Source: Pirellulales bacterium (lineage in GTDB: Bacteria > Planctomycetota > Planctomycetia > Pirellulales > Thermoguttaceae). From it: a stretch of DNA of 32,054 bases. A program made the translations under genes and the position numbers. Positions 7,497-16,140 of this stretch are shown one piece after another; positions within the stretch are counted from its first letter, which is position 1, and the number at the start of each line of letters is the position of its first letter. The stretch spans positions 1 through 32,054 of the forward strand of contig DAOWNK010000002.1 in the NCBI GenBank assembly GCA_030642635.1, given 5' to 3'. The notes below the pieces were generated by a model. It was not told the origin of the DNA. It saw only the letters and a list, made by a program, of their open reading frames with translations, and ran no database searches.

Positions 7497-8486
7497 ATGC
7501 AGGCGGATGTACACCAAATTAAAGACCGCGTGGCGCAACAGGCCGAGAAAATCCATCGGCTCCGGGCCGAGTTGGGTAAGGCGATCGTGGGCCAGGAAGA
7601 GATGATCTCCAGGCTGCTTGTCGGCATGTTGACTCACGGCCACATACTATTGGAGGGTGTGCCGGGCCTGGCGAAGACCACGGCCGTAAAGTCGTTGGCC
7701 CAGGCTCTTGCGACCCGATTCCAGCGAATCCAGTTCACGCCCGACCTGTTGCCGGCGGACCTGATCGGGACGATGATCTACGTGCCCTCCGAGGGCACAT
7801 TCAGGACCAGAAAGGGGCCGATATTCGCCAACTTCGTGCTGGCAGACGAGATCAACCGCGCCCCCTCGAAGGTGCAATCGGCGCTGTTGGAGGCCATGCA
7901 GGAACACCAGGTAACCATCGGCGAGGAGACATATCCGCTGAAAGGCCTGTTCTTGGTTATGGCTACGCAGAACCCGATCGAGCAGGAGGGCACATATCCG
8001 CTGCCCGAGGCGCAGGTAGACCGCTTCATGCTGAAGGTGAAGATCACATATCCAGACGCAAACGAGGAGCGCAGGGTGATGGACATGGCGCTGGACGGTA
8101 CGGCGCAGCCGATTTCTCCCGTGCTCACGCCGAAGGACATCGCCGACATGCAAGAGGTGGTCGGGATGATCTACATCGACGACCAGGTGAAACGCTATAT
8201 TTTAGACGTGGTCCGTTCGACACGCCAACCGGCGGAGTTCGGCATGGCGGAACTGGCGCCGCTTATCGAGTACGGTGCGTCGCCCCGGGCGTCGATATAC
8301 CTTGGCGCCGGCGCCCGGGCGCTGGCGTTTCTGGCCGGCCGAGGGTACGTCACCCCACAAGACGTTAAGGACATAGCCTACGACGTGCTCCGCCACCGCA
8401 TTATCCTGACCTACGAGGCCGAGGCCGAGCAGAAAACCACCGAGGATGTGATTAAGACCGTGTTTGATACGGTTGCGGTACCATAA
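7497..8486 (+). CDS. MoxR-family AAA+ ATPase
   Basis: A 329-residue AAA+ ATPase of the MoxR class, a cytoplasmic chaperone-like ATPase that typically acts with von Willebrand A proteins encoded beside it. Visible: Walker A GVPGLAKT (54-61), Walker B and following block VLADEINRAPSKVQSALLEAMQE (about 113-135), sensor-1 region ATQNPIEQEGTYPLPEAQ, and the C-terminal lid. Length is normal. A strong ribosome binding site AAAGGAG lies nine bases before the ATG. The stop overlaps the next start by one base (TAATG at 8484-8488), indicating translational coupling with the DUF58 gene. First gene of the moxR-bat operon. Confidence 0.93.
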   Translation: MQADVHQIKDRVAQQAEKIHRLRAELGKAIVGQEEMISRLLVGMLTHGHILLEGVPGLAKTTAVKSLAQALATRFQRIQFTPDLLPADLIGTMIYVPSEGTFRTRKGPIFANFVLADEINRAPSKVQSALLEAMQEHQVTIGEETYPLKGLFLVMATQNPIEQEGTYPLPEAQVDRFMLKVKITYPDANEERRVMDMALDGTAQPISPVLTPKDIADMQEVVGMIYIDDQVKRYILDVVRSTRQPAEFGMAELAPLIEYGASPRASIYLGAGARALAFLAGRGYVTPQDVKDIAYDVLRHRIILTYEAEAEQKTTEDVIKTVFDTVAVP

Positions 8487-9379
8487 TGCCCAAGCAAGAA
8501 ATCGCCGAGATTATCAAAAAGGTCCGCCGGATTCAGATCGTGGCCAACCGGGCGGTGAACGACCTGTTCGCCGGCCAGTACAAAAGCGTGTTTCGCGGCC
8601 GCGGCATGGAGTTCAACGAGGTGCGCGAGTACCAGCCGGGCGACGACGTGCGAACGATCGACTGGAACGTGACCGCACGGACCGGAACCGGCACTGCGTT
8701 TATCAAGCGGTTTTGCGAGGAGCGGGAGTTAACCATAATGTTCCTGGTCGACGTTTCGGCATCCGGGGCGTTTGGCTCGGTGGATCGCTCGAAGCTGGAC
8801 ATGGTCGTCGAGGCGGCGGCCACGCTGATGTTCTCCGCACTAAAGAACAACGACAAGGTCGGGCTTATCACCTTTTGCGACGACGTGATCGACTACTTCC
8901 CGCCGCGAAAGGGCAAGTCGCACGTGTTGCACCTGATCCGAGAACTGGTGGCGGTCGAGCCGGTCGCACGCGATACCAACCTTGCCGCCGCGCTGGAGTT
9001 TTTAAGCAGGGTGCAGCGGCGCCGCGCGGTGGTGTTCCTGATAAGCGACTTCCTGGCGGCCGACTCGCAGCACGCCATGGCCGTGTGCAACAAACGGCAC
9101 GACCTGATCGCAATGACGGTCTCCGACCCGCGCGAACACGCCATGCCGGACGTTGGGTTCATTACCTTACAAGACGCCGAGACCGGAGAACTGGTCGAGT
9201 TGGATACCCGGTGCCCGAAGGTCCGCGAATTGTTCAAAAGCCGTGCAGAGAAACGCTCGGAGGGACTATCCGATCGGCTTAAGCGCATAGGGGCCGACGA
9301 GTTGGCCATACGCACCGACGAAGATTACGCAAGCAGCCTGCACCGATTTTTCCGGCTGCGCGAGAAGAGGTTCCGATGA
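8486..9379 (+). CDS. DUF58 domain protein (von Willebrand A-like)
   Basis: A 297-residue protein of the DUF58 family that pairs with MoxR. The signature FNEVREYQPGDDVRTIDWNV lies near residues 44-63, and a vWA-like core follows: FLVDVSASGAFGS in place of a full DxSxS MIDAS motif, and VVFLISDFLA further on. No membrane segment is obvious, so it is probably cytosolic or peripheral. It is translationally coupled to moxR. Function by family: a MoxR client or adaptor in stress-related remodelling. The exact process is not known. Confidence 0.9.
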   Translation: MPKQEIAEIIKKVRRIQIVANRAVNDLFAGQYKSVFRGRGMEFNEVREYQPGDDVRTIDWNVTARTGTGTAFIKRFCEERELTIMFLVDVSASGAFGSVDRSKLDMVVEAAATLMFSALKNNDKVGLITFCDDVIDYFPPRKGKSHVLHLIRELVAVEPVARDTNLAAALEFLSRVQRRRAVVFLISDFLAADSQHAMAVCNKRHDLIAMTVSDPREHAMPDVGFITLQDAETGELVELDTRCPKVRELFKSRAEKRSEGLSDRLKRIGADELAIRTDEDYASSLHRFFRLREKRFR

Positions 9380-9383
9380 AATA

Positions 9384-9509
9384 GTTGAATTAAGGGCAAC
9401 ATTTGCAACAACACAGTGGCACCGGCGTCCCGCCGGTGTGACGTAACTCAAAGTAATACATATGCTTGTGCACCACCGGCGGGACGCCGGTGCCACTGTT
9501 TAATTCAAC
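9384..9509. repeat. MITE-like palindromic element, copy 1
   Basis: A perfect 26-bp inverted repeat, 9413-9438 against 9474-9499 (arms start ACAGTGGCACCGGCG), encloses a 35-base centre. Each arm itself contains a smaller hairpin, CACCGGCG/CGCCGGTG. Outside lie GTTGAATTA (9384-9392) and its reverse complement TAATTCAAC (9501-9509). It fills the gap between the DUF58 and lipoprotein genes. A second copy lies at 10528-10642. Confidence 0.85.
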
Positions 9510-9539
9510 GGTATTGTCCCAAGCTCCGATATTTTAACC

Positions 9540-10505
9540 ATGCTTGAAAAACTGCGATTAGCGATTCTTCTAGCGGCCGTGCTGTTTATCACGGCGTGCG
9601 GCCGCACCTCGGACGAATCTTCCGAAGGGCCGGCGGTTGCCCGATCGCACGCCCAGCGCGGGCCGGTGAGCGTAACCGTCGAGGTCACACCGGCCAAGGT
9701 GCTGCTGTCCGACGAGCCGACGTTGACGCTGACAATCGACCACCGGCAGGACGTTACGGTCGAGGAGCCGGTTTTTACCGACGCTATCGGGGATTTCCGT
9801 ATCAGTGAGGTCCGACGCCCGGAACCGCAAATCCGGGACGACCGCCGGATCGTCCGACGAAAGTTTACCTTGGAGCCGACCCGGACCGGCGTCTTGCCGA
9901 TCTGGCCGGTCAGCGTGTCGTTTACAGAGCCGAACGGAGAGGGCGACGGCAAGCAACACACCGTTGAAACCGAGCGGCTTGCCGTTGAGGTCGGATCGGT
10001 AATCGACGGCCCGGTCCACTCGCTCGACGCATTGCGTAAGAAGTCGCCGGCGGTTGAACCGAGCGGTCCACGCCGATGGCCCCTTTGGGCGTCGGCGGCC
10101 GCCGGGGTGCTGATTGCCGCCGGGGTGCTGGCATGGTGGTTACGCAGACGGCGGACGGCGGCAATTGCACCGGCGCCGCTTACGCCCGGGCAGCGTGCAA
10201 TGCTCGAACTGAAAAAACTTTGGGATAGTAAACTGGCCGAGCGGGACGTGAAGCTGTATTACGTCGAGCTTACCGGCATAGTGCGGCGTTACATCGAGAC
10301 GACCACCGGCATCCGTGCCCCGGAGCAGACGACCGAAGAGTTCCTGCACGAGATCAGCCGTTGCGATACGTTTGCAGCCGAGGAAAGCCGGCGGCTGAAA
10401 AATTTCCTGGAAGCGGCCGACCTGGTGAAATTCGCCGCACACAGGCCGCTGTCGGAAGCCGTCGAGGAAAGCTACAAGCGGGCAGAGGCGTTTGTTTCCA
10501 TTTAG
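9540..10505 (+). CDS. Lipoprotein with C-terminal membrane anchor, DUF4381/BatD-like
   Basis: A 321-residue protein that starts with a lipoprotein signal (AILLAAVLFITAC, lipobox Cys20). An Ig/BatD-like beta-rich region follows (about 40-155; VTVEVTPAKVLLSDEPTLTLT), then one membrane helix (about 176-197), an RRRR stop-transfer and a helical cytoplasmic domain ending KRAEAFVSI. The C-terminal part (LYYVELTGIVRRYIE through SEAVEESYKRAEAFV) resembles DUF4381-type proteins of bat operons. Expected role: envelope part of the MoxR-Bat complex. It is separated from both neighbours by MITE-like repeats yet stays co-oriented. Its stop codon lies inside a repeat headed TTTAGCC (10501-10520). A lipid anchor plus a second membrane segment is unusual. 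Confidence 0.7.
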   Translation: MLEKLRLAILLAAVLFITACGRTSDESSEGPAVARSHAQRGPVSVTVEVTPAKVLLSDEPTLTLTIDHRQDVTVEEPVFTDAIGDFRISEVRRPEPQIRDDRRIVRRKFTLEPTRTGVLPIWPVSVSFTEPNGEGDGKQHTVETERLAVEVGSVIDGPVHSLDALRKKSPAVEPSGPRRWPLWASAAAGVLIAAGVLAWWLRRRRTAAIAPAPLTPGQRAMLELKKLWDSKLAERDVKLYYVELTGIVRRYIETTTGIRAPEQTTEEFLHEISRCDTFAAEESRRLKNFLEAADLVKFAAHRPLSEAVEESYKRAEAFVSI

Positions 10506-10520
10506 CCGCCGTGCTTGCAC
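10501..10520. repeat. TTTAGCC-headed repeat, copy 1 (overlaps a stop codon)
   Basis: The 20 bases TTTAGCCGCCGTGCTTGCAC occur here and again, identically, at 12743-12762. Here they supply the TAG stop (10503-10505) of the lipoprotein gene. The second half of the palindrome (ACGGC after TTGC) is intact in the other copy but lost here. Confidence 0.7.
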
Positions 10521-10527
10521 CAGTACC

Positions 10528-10642
10528 GTTGAATTAGTAGTAATATCAAGGAAAACACAGTGGCACCGGCGTCTCGCCGGTGGTGCATAAGTATGAGTAT
10601 TACTTCGAGTTACATCACACCGGCGAGACGCCGGTGCCACTG
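10528..10642. repeat. MITE-like palindromic element, copy 2 (opposite orientation)
   Basis: Arms 10557-10582 and 10618-10642 are a perfect 25-bp inverted repeat, differing from copy 1 by C-to-T in one arm and the compensating G-to-A in the other. The 35-base centre is the reverse complement of the centre of copy 1 with a few changes, so this copy is inverted. GTTGAATTA is present on the left (10528-10536); no partner is seen on the right. It fills the gap before batA. Confidence 0.85.
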
Positions 10643-10682
10643 ATTTGGCAAAAAGTTACTACAAACAGCCAGAGGCAACCGG

Positions 10683-11753
10683 ATGACCGAATTTCGTTTC
10701 CAAGACCCGACGTGGCTGTTGTTGCTCGTGCCGTTGGCATTGCTCGCCTGGACGGCGATAAAGCGGCGGCGCAACGTGGCGGTGCTGTTCTCCAGCGTAG
10801 CTATTCCGCGATCGCTGCCGGAGACCACGTCGCTGCGGCTGAAGCGGCTGCTGCCATGGTTTGGGGTGTTGGGCGTCGGGTTGTTGATCGCCGCATTGGC
10901 CCGGCCGCAACACGGGCGAGAAGAGTTCCGCATACTGACCGAAGGCGTGGCGATTGAAATGTGTATCGACCGATCCGGATCGATGCAGGCGATGGACTTT
11001 CAAATCGACGACGAGCGTGTCAACAGACTGACAGCCGTAAAAGACGTGTTCGACGATTTTGTCGAGGGCAAGGACGGTTTGCCGGGCAGACCGGACGATC
11101 AAATCGGGATCGTCGCATTCGGTGGATACGCAGACGACAAGTGCCCGCTGACGCTGGACCACGGCGCGTTGTTGGAAATAGCAAAGAGCGTCCAAATCGC
11201 CCGACCGATCTATGACAAGCAAGGCCGGATGATCAACCGGCGGTTGCTGGAAGAGGAGCAGCTTACGGCCATCGGCGATGCCGTGGCGATGGCGGTCGAG
11301 CGGCTCGAGCCGGTCAAGGCCGAGAGCAAGGTGATTATATTACTGAGCGACGGCGAGAACACGGCCGGTGCGGTCGATCCAATGGCGGCGGCCAAGGCGG
11401 CCAAGGCGTACGGAGTGAAGATATACACGATCGGGGTCGGCGGCACCGGCACGGCCCCGTTCCCGGCCGTCGATCGGGCAGGCCGAAAGGTGCTCGTCTC
11501 GCAGATGGTCCGGCTCGACGAACAGACGCTCAAGGCAATGGCCGAGGCGACCGGAGGGCGATACTTCAACGCCAAAAACACCAAGTCACTTGAAAAAATC
11601 TACGCCGAGATCGACAAACTGGAAAAGAGCCGCACCGAAGGCCGGCTCTACACCGATTATCGCGAGCTGTACCAGTACCCGATGTTTACCGGGCTGGGGA
11701 TGATGTTGTTTGGAATCATCCTGGCGTCAACAAGGTTTCGTTCGTTACCATGA
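10683..11753 (+). CDS. batA: BatA-like von Willebrand factor A membrane protein
   Basis: A 356-residue protein of the aerotolerance (Bat) type. Two N-terminal membrane helices (WLLLLVPLALLAWTAI and LPWFGVLGVGLLIAALA) precede a vWA domain with a MIDAS motif D-R-S-G-S in EMCIDRSGSMQAMDF and the later acidic loop LLSDGENTAG. A third helix near the C-terminus (GLGMMLFGIILAS) completes the usual topology, placing the vWA domain on one face of the inner membrane. The stop overlaps the next start (ATGA, 11750-11753), so it is coupled to batB. Family role: metal-dependent protein interactions in a MoxR-linked envelope stress complex. Confidence 0.88.
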   Translation: MTEFRFQDPTWLLLLVPLALLAWTAIKRRRNVAVLFSSVAIPRSLPETTSLRLKRLLPWFGVLGVGLLIAALARPQHGREEFRILTEGVAIEMCIDRSGSMQAMDFQIDDERVNRLTAVKDVFDDFVEGKDGLPGRPDDQIGIVAFGGYADDKCPLTLDHGALLEIAKSVQIARPIYDKQGRMINRRLLEEEQLTAIGDAVAMAVERLEPVKAESKVIILLSDGENTAGAVDPMAAAKAAKAYGVKIYTIGVGGTGTAPFPAVDRAGRKVLVSQMVRLDEQTLKAMAEATGGRYFNAKNTKSLEKIYAEIDKLEKSRTEGRLYTDYRELYQYPMFTGLGMMLFGIILASTRFRSLP

Positions 11754-12787
11754 TCTGGGAAAATCCGAAAATACTGTTATTTTTATGGACCCTGCCGCTT
11801 CTGGCGTGGCTGATGGTCTACGCGCATCGCAAGCGTCTGGCGACCGCACGGCTGTTTGCAGATGAGGCGATGTGCAACAGGCTGATGCCGCACCTTGGCG
11901 GCAGCCGGCCGTGGGTTAAAGGCGCGTTCGTGCTGGCCGCCGTCGGGTGTTTGATAGTAGCCGGCGCCAGGCCGAGGTTCGGCGTATATTTCGAGCGGGT
12001 CGCACAGCGCGGCGTCGATCTGTTCGTGCTGTTAGACGTTTCCAGGTCCATGACCGCCGAGGACGTTGCGCCCAGCAGGCTTGAGCGTGCGAAATCCGAC
12101 ATCCGCGACCTGCTTGAGAAGTTGCCCGGCGATCGGGTCGGGCTGATCGTCTTCGCCGGCAAGCCGGTGGTAAAGGCGCCGCTTACGACCGACCGTGGGT
12201 TTTTCATCAATGTGCTCGATGAAATCGACACCAACAGCGCACCGCGCGGCGGGAGCCTGATCGGCGACGCCGTGCGCAAGGCCATGGAGGCCATGCCGGA
12301 ACGTCGCAACCGCGACCAAGTGCTGGTGCTGATAACCGACGGCGAGGACCAGGATTCGTTTCCGCTGGAGGCGGCAGAACAGGCCGCCCAGCGAGGCATT
12401 AAGATATTCACCGTCGGGCTGGGCGACTCCAAGGAAGGCGCACGTGTGCCGATCCGCGACAAATCCGGCAAGTTGCACTATCTGAAACACAAAGACCAGG
12501 AGGTCTGGTCGAAGATGGACGAGTCGCTGCTGAAACAGATCGCCATGGAGTCCGGCGGAGCGTACATACCCGCCGGCACGCGCTCGTACGATCTTGGCAA
12601 GATATACGAGGACCACCTGGCCAAGTTGGCCCAGGGCGAGATCAATACCCAGCGGCGCCGACGCCACTGCGACCGGTTCCAGGTATTCCTGTGCATGGGA
12701 ATCGTGTTGTTGATGATTAACATGCTGATTCCGGATTACCCGTTTAGCCGCCGTGCTTGCACGGCGCGTTGTGGAGGTGCGGAATAA
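11750..12787 (+). CDS. batB: BatB-like von Willebrand factor A membrane protein
   Basis: A 345-residue protein with the same plan as the preceding gene: N-terminal helices (ILLFLWTLPLLAWLMVYAH and FVLAAVGCLIVAGA), vWA domain with MIDAS D-V-S-R-S in FVLLDVSRSMTAEDV, a later metal loop LVLITDGEDQD, and a C-terminal helix (VFLCMGIVLLMINMLI). Start and stop are both coupled to neighbours (ATGA upstream, TAATG downstream). The last 14 or so residues (SRRACTARCGGAE) are encoded by a TTTAGCC-headed palindromic repeat at 12743-12762, so the natural C-terminus was probably just after YPF. Confidence 0.88.
   Translation: MIWENPKILLFLWTLPLLAWLMVYAHRKRLATARLFADEAMCNRLMPHLGGSRPWVKGAFVLAAVGCLIVAGARPRFGVYFERVAQRGVDLFVLLDVSRSMTAEDVAPSRLERAKSDIRDLLEKLPGDRVGLIVFAGKPVVKAPLTTDRGFFINVLDEIDTNSAPRGGSLIGDAVRKAMEAMPERRNRDQVLVLITDGEDQDSFPLEAAEQAAQRGIKIFTVGLGDSKEGARVPIRDKSGKLHYLKHKDQEVWSKMDESLLKQIAMESGGAYIPAGTRSYDLGKIYEDHLAKLAQGEINTQRRRRHCDRFQVFLCMGIVLLMINMLIPDYPFSRRACTARCGGAE
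12743..12766. repeat. TTTAGCC-headed palindrome, copy 2 (inside the batB 3' end)
   Basis: Identical over 20 bases to 10501-10520, with the palindrome GCCGTGCTTGCACGGC intact here. It is read in the batB frame without a stop and forms its C-terminal tail. The repeat carries TAG, which in copy 1 serves as a stop in another frame. Confidence 0.7.
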
Positions 12788-14211
12788 TGAATAAATCACA
12801 TTTAGTTACCACCGTTTTATTGGGTGTATTGACATTTCCGGTCACGTGCCACGGCCGTGTGTCAGAGGACAAGGAAAGTCATGCCCACGCAAGCGTGGGC
12901 ATGGCACCCACCGCACAGCCGGCACACACGCACACGGCGCCCGACAGATACAACCTCGGCTGCCTCGACGTGGAAAAGGCCAAAACACTGTTCGGCGAGA
13001 AACCGGAGGAAGCCGCGCCGGAGGTCCGAAAGGAAGGGATCGAACGAATCGAGTCGGCCCTGGGGCATTTTCGCGAGGCGGTAAACCTTGATGAGAACCA
13101 TGCCGACGCACGCTACAACCTGGAGGCCGTGCGGCTGTGGATACGACACATACAAGACGTGTGGCGCAGGCGTGATCGGCAGGCGATGCGCGATAAAATG
13201 AATCTGGCTGAATACGTCGAGTTGCTCGACCGGGAGCAAACGGCGCTGCGCGGCGCCGTCCGGTCGCTTGCGGCGGAACCCCGTTCGCTAAAACGTCGCC
13301 AGGAAGTGTTCAATACCGAGACTGCCCAGCGATGGCTCGCCGAGGAAATCGAACCGCTGAAGGCGAAGACGCTGGCCTCGATGCACAAGCAGCCGAACGC
13401 CGAAAAGGCAGTCGAGATGCTCGGCGGGCTGGCCGATTGCGCCGGCAAGGCGATGCTCGCTGCCGCCGACGAACTCTGTGAAAACAATACAACCGAGGCA
13501 GCCGACATGCAGGCCGAGGCAGTCGAGCAACTCGACCGGGTCGCCATGGTCGTCTTGCCGTACGTCCCGTTGGTCAAAAGGGCCGTCAATGTGCAGCAGG
13601 GGCTGATTGCACAATCAACCCAACTTGTGGCTGGTGGCCGGGTGGCTGGTGGCAAAGCCGAAGGCGATGCCCCAGCAGTTCCCGCCGATTTGGCCTGGCG
13701 GCAGCGGTTCGTTGCCCGATATGCAGACATGATCGAAGCGAAAGCTCGCCATGGACAACAGGAAGATGCGAAAAAGAAGCAGGAAGCACTGAAAAAGGCG
13801 ATGCAAAAGGCGATTGAACTCTGCCCGAAGGTAAAAACTCTGGCCACCGAGGCCGCAGAACACATCGAAGAGCAACAACCGGCCGACGCACTGCCTAAGC
13901 AACAGGAAGCACTGAAACTGCTCAAGGAAATGCTGCCGGAGGATGAACAAAATAAGCAACAACAGCACCAGGAGAAGAAAGATGAAGACAAAAAGAATCA
14001 AGGCAAACAGGACCAGGATCGAAAGGATTCGGATGGAAAAGATCAGGACAAGACGCAACAACGGCAATCCGGCCGCCCGAAAGACCTTTCACGCCGAGAA
14101 GCCGACGCCGTTCTCAGAAAGGCCCGAATGAGACAGCAAGAACGACGTAAATTAGAAGAGGCGATCATGCAGAAAATCTATCGCCCGGGAAAGGTCGAGA
14201 AGGATTGGTAA
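12787..14211 (+). CDS. batC: BatC-like TPR protein with charged C-terminus
   Basis: A 474-residue exported protein. I chose the ATG at 12787 because it overlaps the batB stop (TAATG) and opens with a signal-peptide-like stretch NKSHLVTTVLLGVLTFPVTC. Residues about 55-130 form a TPR-like region (YNLGCLDVEKAKTLFGE, then HFREAVNLDENHADARYNLE). A long helical middle follows, then a Lys/Asp/Gln-rich tail (about 410-450), ending IYRPGKVEKDW. Bat operons usually carry such a TPR protein as scaffold between the vWA and BatD proteins. Two low-grade insertions are visible: a perfect palindrome at 12880-12903 (read HAHASVGM) and a GTGGCTGGTGGC direct repeat (13627-13653, read VAGGRVAGG). Confidence 0.75.
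   Translation: MNKSHLVTTVLLGVLTFPVTCHGRVSEDKESHAHASVGMAPTAQPAHTHTAPDRYNLGCLDVEKAKTLFGEKPEEAAPEVRKEGIERIESALGHFREAVNLDENHADARYNLEAVRLWIRHIQDVWRRRDRQAMRDKMNLAEYVELLDREQTALRGAVRSLAAEPRSLKRRQEVFNTETAQRWLAEEIEPLKAKTLASMHKQPNAEKAVEMLGGLADCAGKAMLAAADELCENNTTEAADMQAEAVEQLDRVAMVVLPYVPLVKRAVNVQQGLIAQSTQLVAGGRVAGGKAEGDAPAVPADLAWRQRFVARYADMIEAKARHGQQEDAKKKQEALKKAMQKAIELCPKVKTLATEAAEHIEEQQPADALPKQQEALKLLKEMLPEDEQNKQQQHQEKKDEDKKNQGKQDQDRKDSDGKDQDKTQQRQSGRPKDLSRREADAVLRKARMRQQERRKLEEAIMQKIYRPGKVEKDW
12880..12903. repeat. Palindrome inside the batC-like gene
   Basis: Arms CATGCCCACGC (12880-12890) and GCGTGGGCATG (12893-12903) are perfect reverse complements with a two-base loop. It lies just after the signal-peptide codons and is translated without breaking the frame. 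From memory, this palindrome type is common between planctomycete genes; that needs a genome count. Confidence 0.7.
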
Positions 14212-14234
14212 CACTTTAAGCACGGCATATCGTT

Positions 14235-16139
14235 ATGCGAACCATATTCGTTCCAATCATTATTGTACTGCTCAGCGCCGCGGCGATTCAGGCCGCCGAG
14301 CACAAACCGGAACTGATCGTCGAGATCGGTGCCGAGCAGGTCTACGAAGGCCAGTCGGTGCTGTATCGGGTCACATTGAACCATGTGGAAGACCCCAGCC
14401 CGCCCGAGCTGCCGGGTTTCGATGATTTTGAGGTTGCCCCGCTGGGCAACCGCTCGCTCAACTCCGTTCAGACGACTATTATCAACGGGCGGATCACGAA
14501 GATCGAGCGCCGCGGGATGCAATATGACTACCGCCTAACGCCGCGTCGGGCGGGGCTGCTCGTGATCCCGCAGCCGGTGGCCAAGGTGAACGGAAAGATC
14601 ATCAAAGGACGCTCGGTGGTGCTGAAGGTCGTCGCACCGGAAGAGCAGAACGTTGTATTTATGCAGATTGCGGCCGAGCCGAACCCGGTCTACCCGACGC
14701 AGCCGTTCGCCATAACGCTTCAGATCGACATCAAGGAATTACCGAAACCTTACGCCGACCGCGAGCCGGTCCGCGTGCAATCGACCCCGCCGACGCTGCA
14801 AATTCCCTGGGCAGACGACGACTGGTTGCCGGACGGCATCGAACCGAATCGCAACCTGCAACGATGGCTCGGGCCGCTGGAGAACCGCCGTGGGGTGGGT
14901 TTCAATGTCAACAACCTCGGCCAGCAGGATATCTTCTCGCTGTTCGACCGGCGCCCGTCGGTATTCTGCCCAAGGCCGACGCGAATTACCCGACCGGATA
15001 AAAACGGCGACCAACACGGCTATTGGCGGTACAAGTTCACGCGGAAATTCGTCCCGAAACGGATCGGGCGGTACGAGTTCGGACCGGTTGCACTTAAAGG
15101 CACCTTCGCCACTGAGCTGGACGGCCGCGGTGAACTGCAAGGTGAGCAAATCTATGCAGTTGCACAGCCGATAGAGTTTACAGTTAAAGACGTGCCGGAA
15201 GAAGGCCGGCCGGAGTCGTACATCGGTGCGATCGGCCGCTTTCAACTCAGCGGCGAGTTGTCGCCTAAAAAGGCAAAAGTAGGCGACCCGATGACGTTGA
15301 CGCTTACACTTGTCGGCGAGGGCACACTGGACGACGCCTATCCGCCGGACCTGTCGCTGTGCTGTGATATAGCGGATCGGTTCAAGGTCTACGAGGCCAC
15401 CGAGGAAGGCGGCGGAGATACCAGAAAGTTTACGTATAGCCTCCGGCCGCTTATGGAAGGGATCGAGGAATTTCCGTCCGTGCCGGTTGCGTATTTCGAC
15501 GTGAACTCGGGCAAGTACGTCACGCTGCACACCAAAGCTAAACGGATCGAGGTGGCCAAGGCCGAGCGGCTCTCGGATAACCAGATCGTCGCGTCGCGCG
15601 GCGGACACTCCAACAACGGCCGGCAGATCGAGGTCCGACGCGAAGGCATCTTCGTCAGTGCGACCGATCTGTCGGAACTTCGCGACGAGTCGGTTCGACC
15701 GATCCGCTGGCTTGTCGGCTTGGGCTGCATGGTGGTATCGTACGCCGTGCTGGCCGTGGTTATAACGCTGGTGCGCCGCCGCCGCGGAGACCTCTCCGGA
15801 CGCCGCCGCCGCACTGCAGCGTCCAGGGCACGTCGCCGACTGCACAATGCGACCGTTGAGCTAAAAGCCGGCCGGACGCGCGATGGTGTAGATCACGTCC
15901 GTGCGGCGATTACAGGGCTGGTCGCCGATATGGCCGACCTGCCTCAGGCCGGGCTGACCCCCCGCGACGTCGAACGCCGGCTCCGAGTATCCGGCGTAGA
16001 TGTAGATTTGACGGATCGCATCCGCACGGTGCTGGAGGCGTGCGACGCCGCCAAATACGGGGCGTCGGATGCCACCGTCTCGGAATTGGCGGAAGAAGCC
16101 GGGGTACTATTGAAACCGCTGCTGAAGAAGTTAAAATGA
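14235..16139 (+). CDS. batD: BatD-like aerotolerance protein
   Basis: A 634-residue protein with a signal peptide (IFVPIIIVLLSAAAIQAA, cleavage near 21). A long BatD region of repeated Ig-like beta domains follows (VYEGQSVLYRVTLNHVEDPSPPELP, and later KAKVGDPMTLTLTLVGEGTLDDAYPP). One membrane helix lies near 499-519 (VGLGCMVVSYAVLAVVITLV) followed by RRRR, and a cytoplasmic helical tail with TPR- or DUF4381-like character ends the protein. Length fits BatD. It sits 23 bases after the TPR gene. The predicted topology puts the beta domains outside the membrane, where they may contact the vWA domains. Confidence 0.85.
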   Translation: MRTIFVPIIIVLLSAAAIQAAEHKPELIVEIGAEQVYEGQSVLYRVTLNHVEDPSPPELPGFDDFEVAPLGNRSLNSVQTTIINGRITKIERRGMQYDYRLTPRRAGLLVIPQPVAKVNGKIIKGRSVVLKVVAPEEQNVVFMQIAAEPNPVYPTQPFAITLQIDIKELPKPYADREPVRVQSTPPTLQIPWADDDWLPDGIEPNRNLQRWLGPLENRRGVGFNVNNLGQQDIFSLFDRRPSVFCPRPTRITRPDKNGDQHGYWRYKFTRKFVPKRIGRYEFGPVALKGTFATELDGRGELQGEQIYAVAQPIEFTVKDVPEEGRPESYIGAIGRFQLSGELSPKKAKVGDPMTLTLTLVGEGTLDDAYPPDLSLCCDIADRFKVYEATEEGGGDTRKFTYSLRPLMEGIEEFPSVPVAYFDVNSGKYVTLHTKAKRIEVAKAERLSDNQIVASRGGHSNNGRQIEVRREGIFVSATDLSELRDESVRPIRWLVGLGCMVVSYAVLAVVITLVRRRRGDLSGRRRRTAASRARRRLHNATVELKAGRTRDGVDHVRAAITGLVADMADLPQAGLTPRDVERRLRVSGVDVDLTDRIRTVLEACDAAKYGASDATVSELAEEAGVLLKPLLKKLK

Positions 16140-16140
16140 A

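Noticed and set aside
13113..13991. A 292-residue minus-strand frame rich in Ser and Cys
   Set aside because: It is the complement of the helical, Glu/Lys/Ala-rich batC-like gene and has no protein-like pattern.
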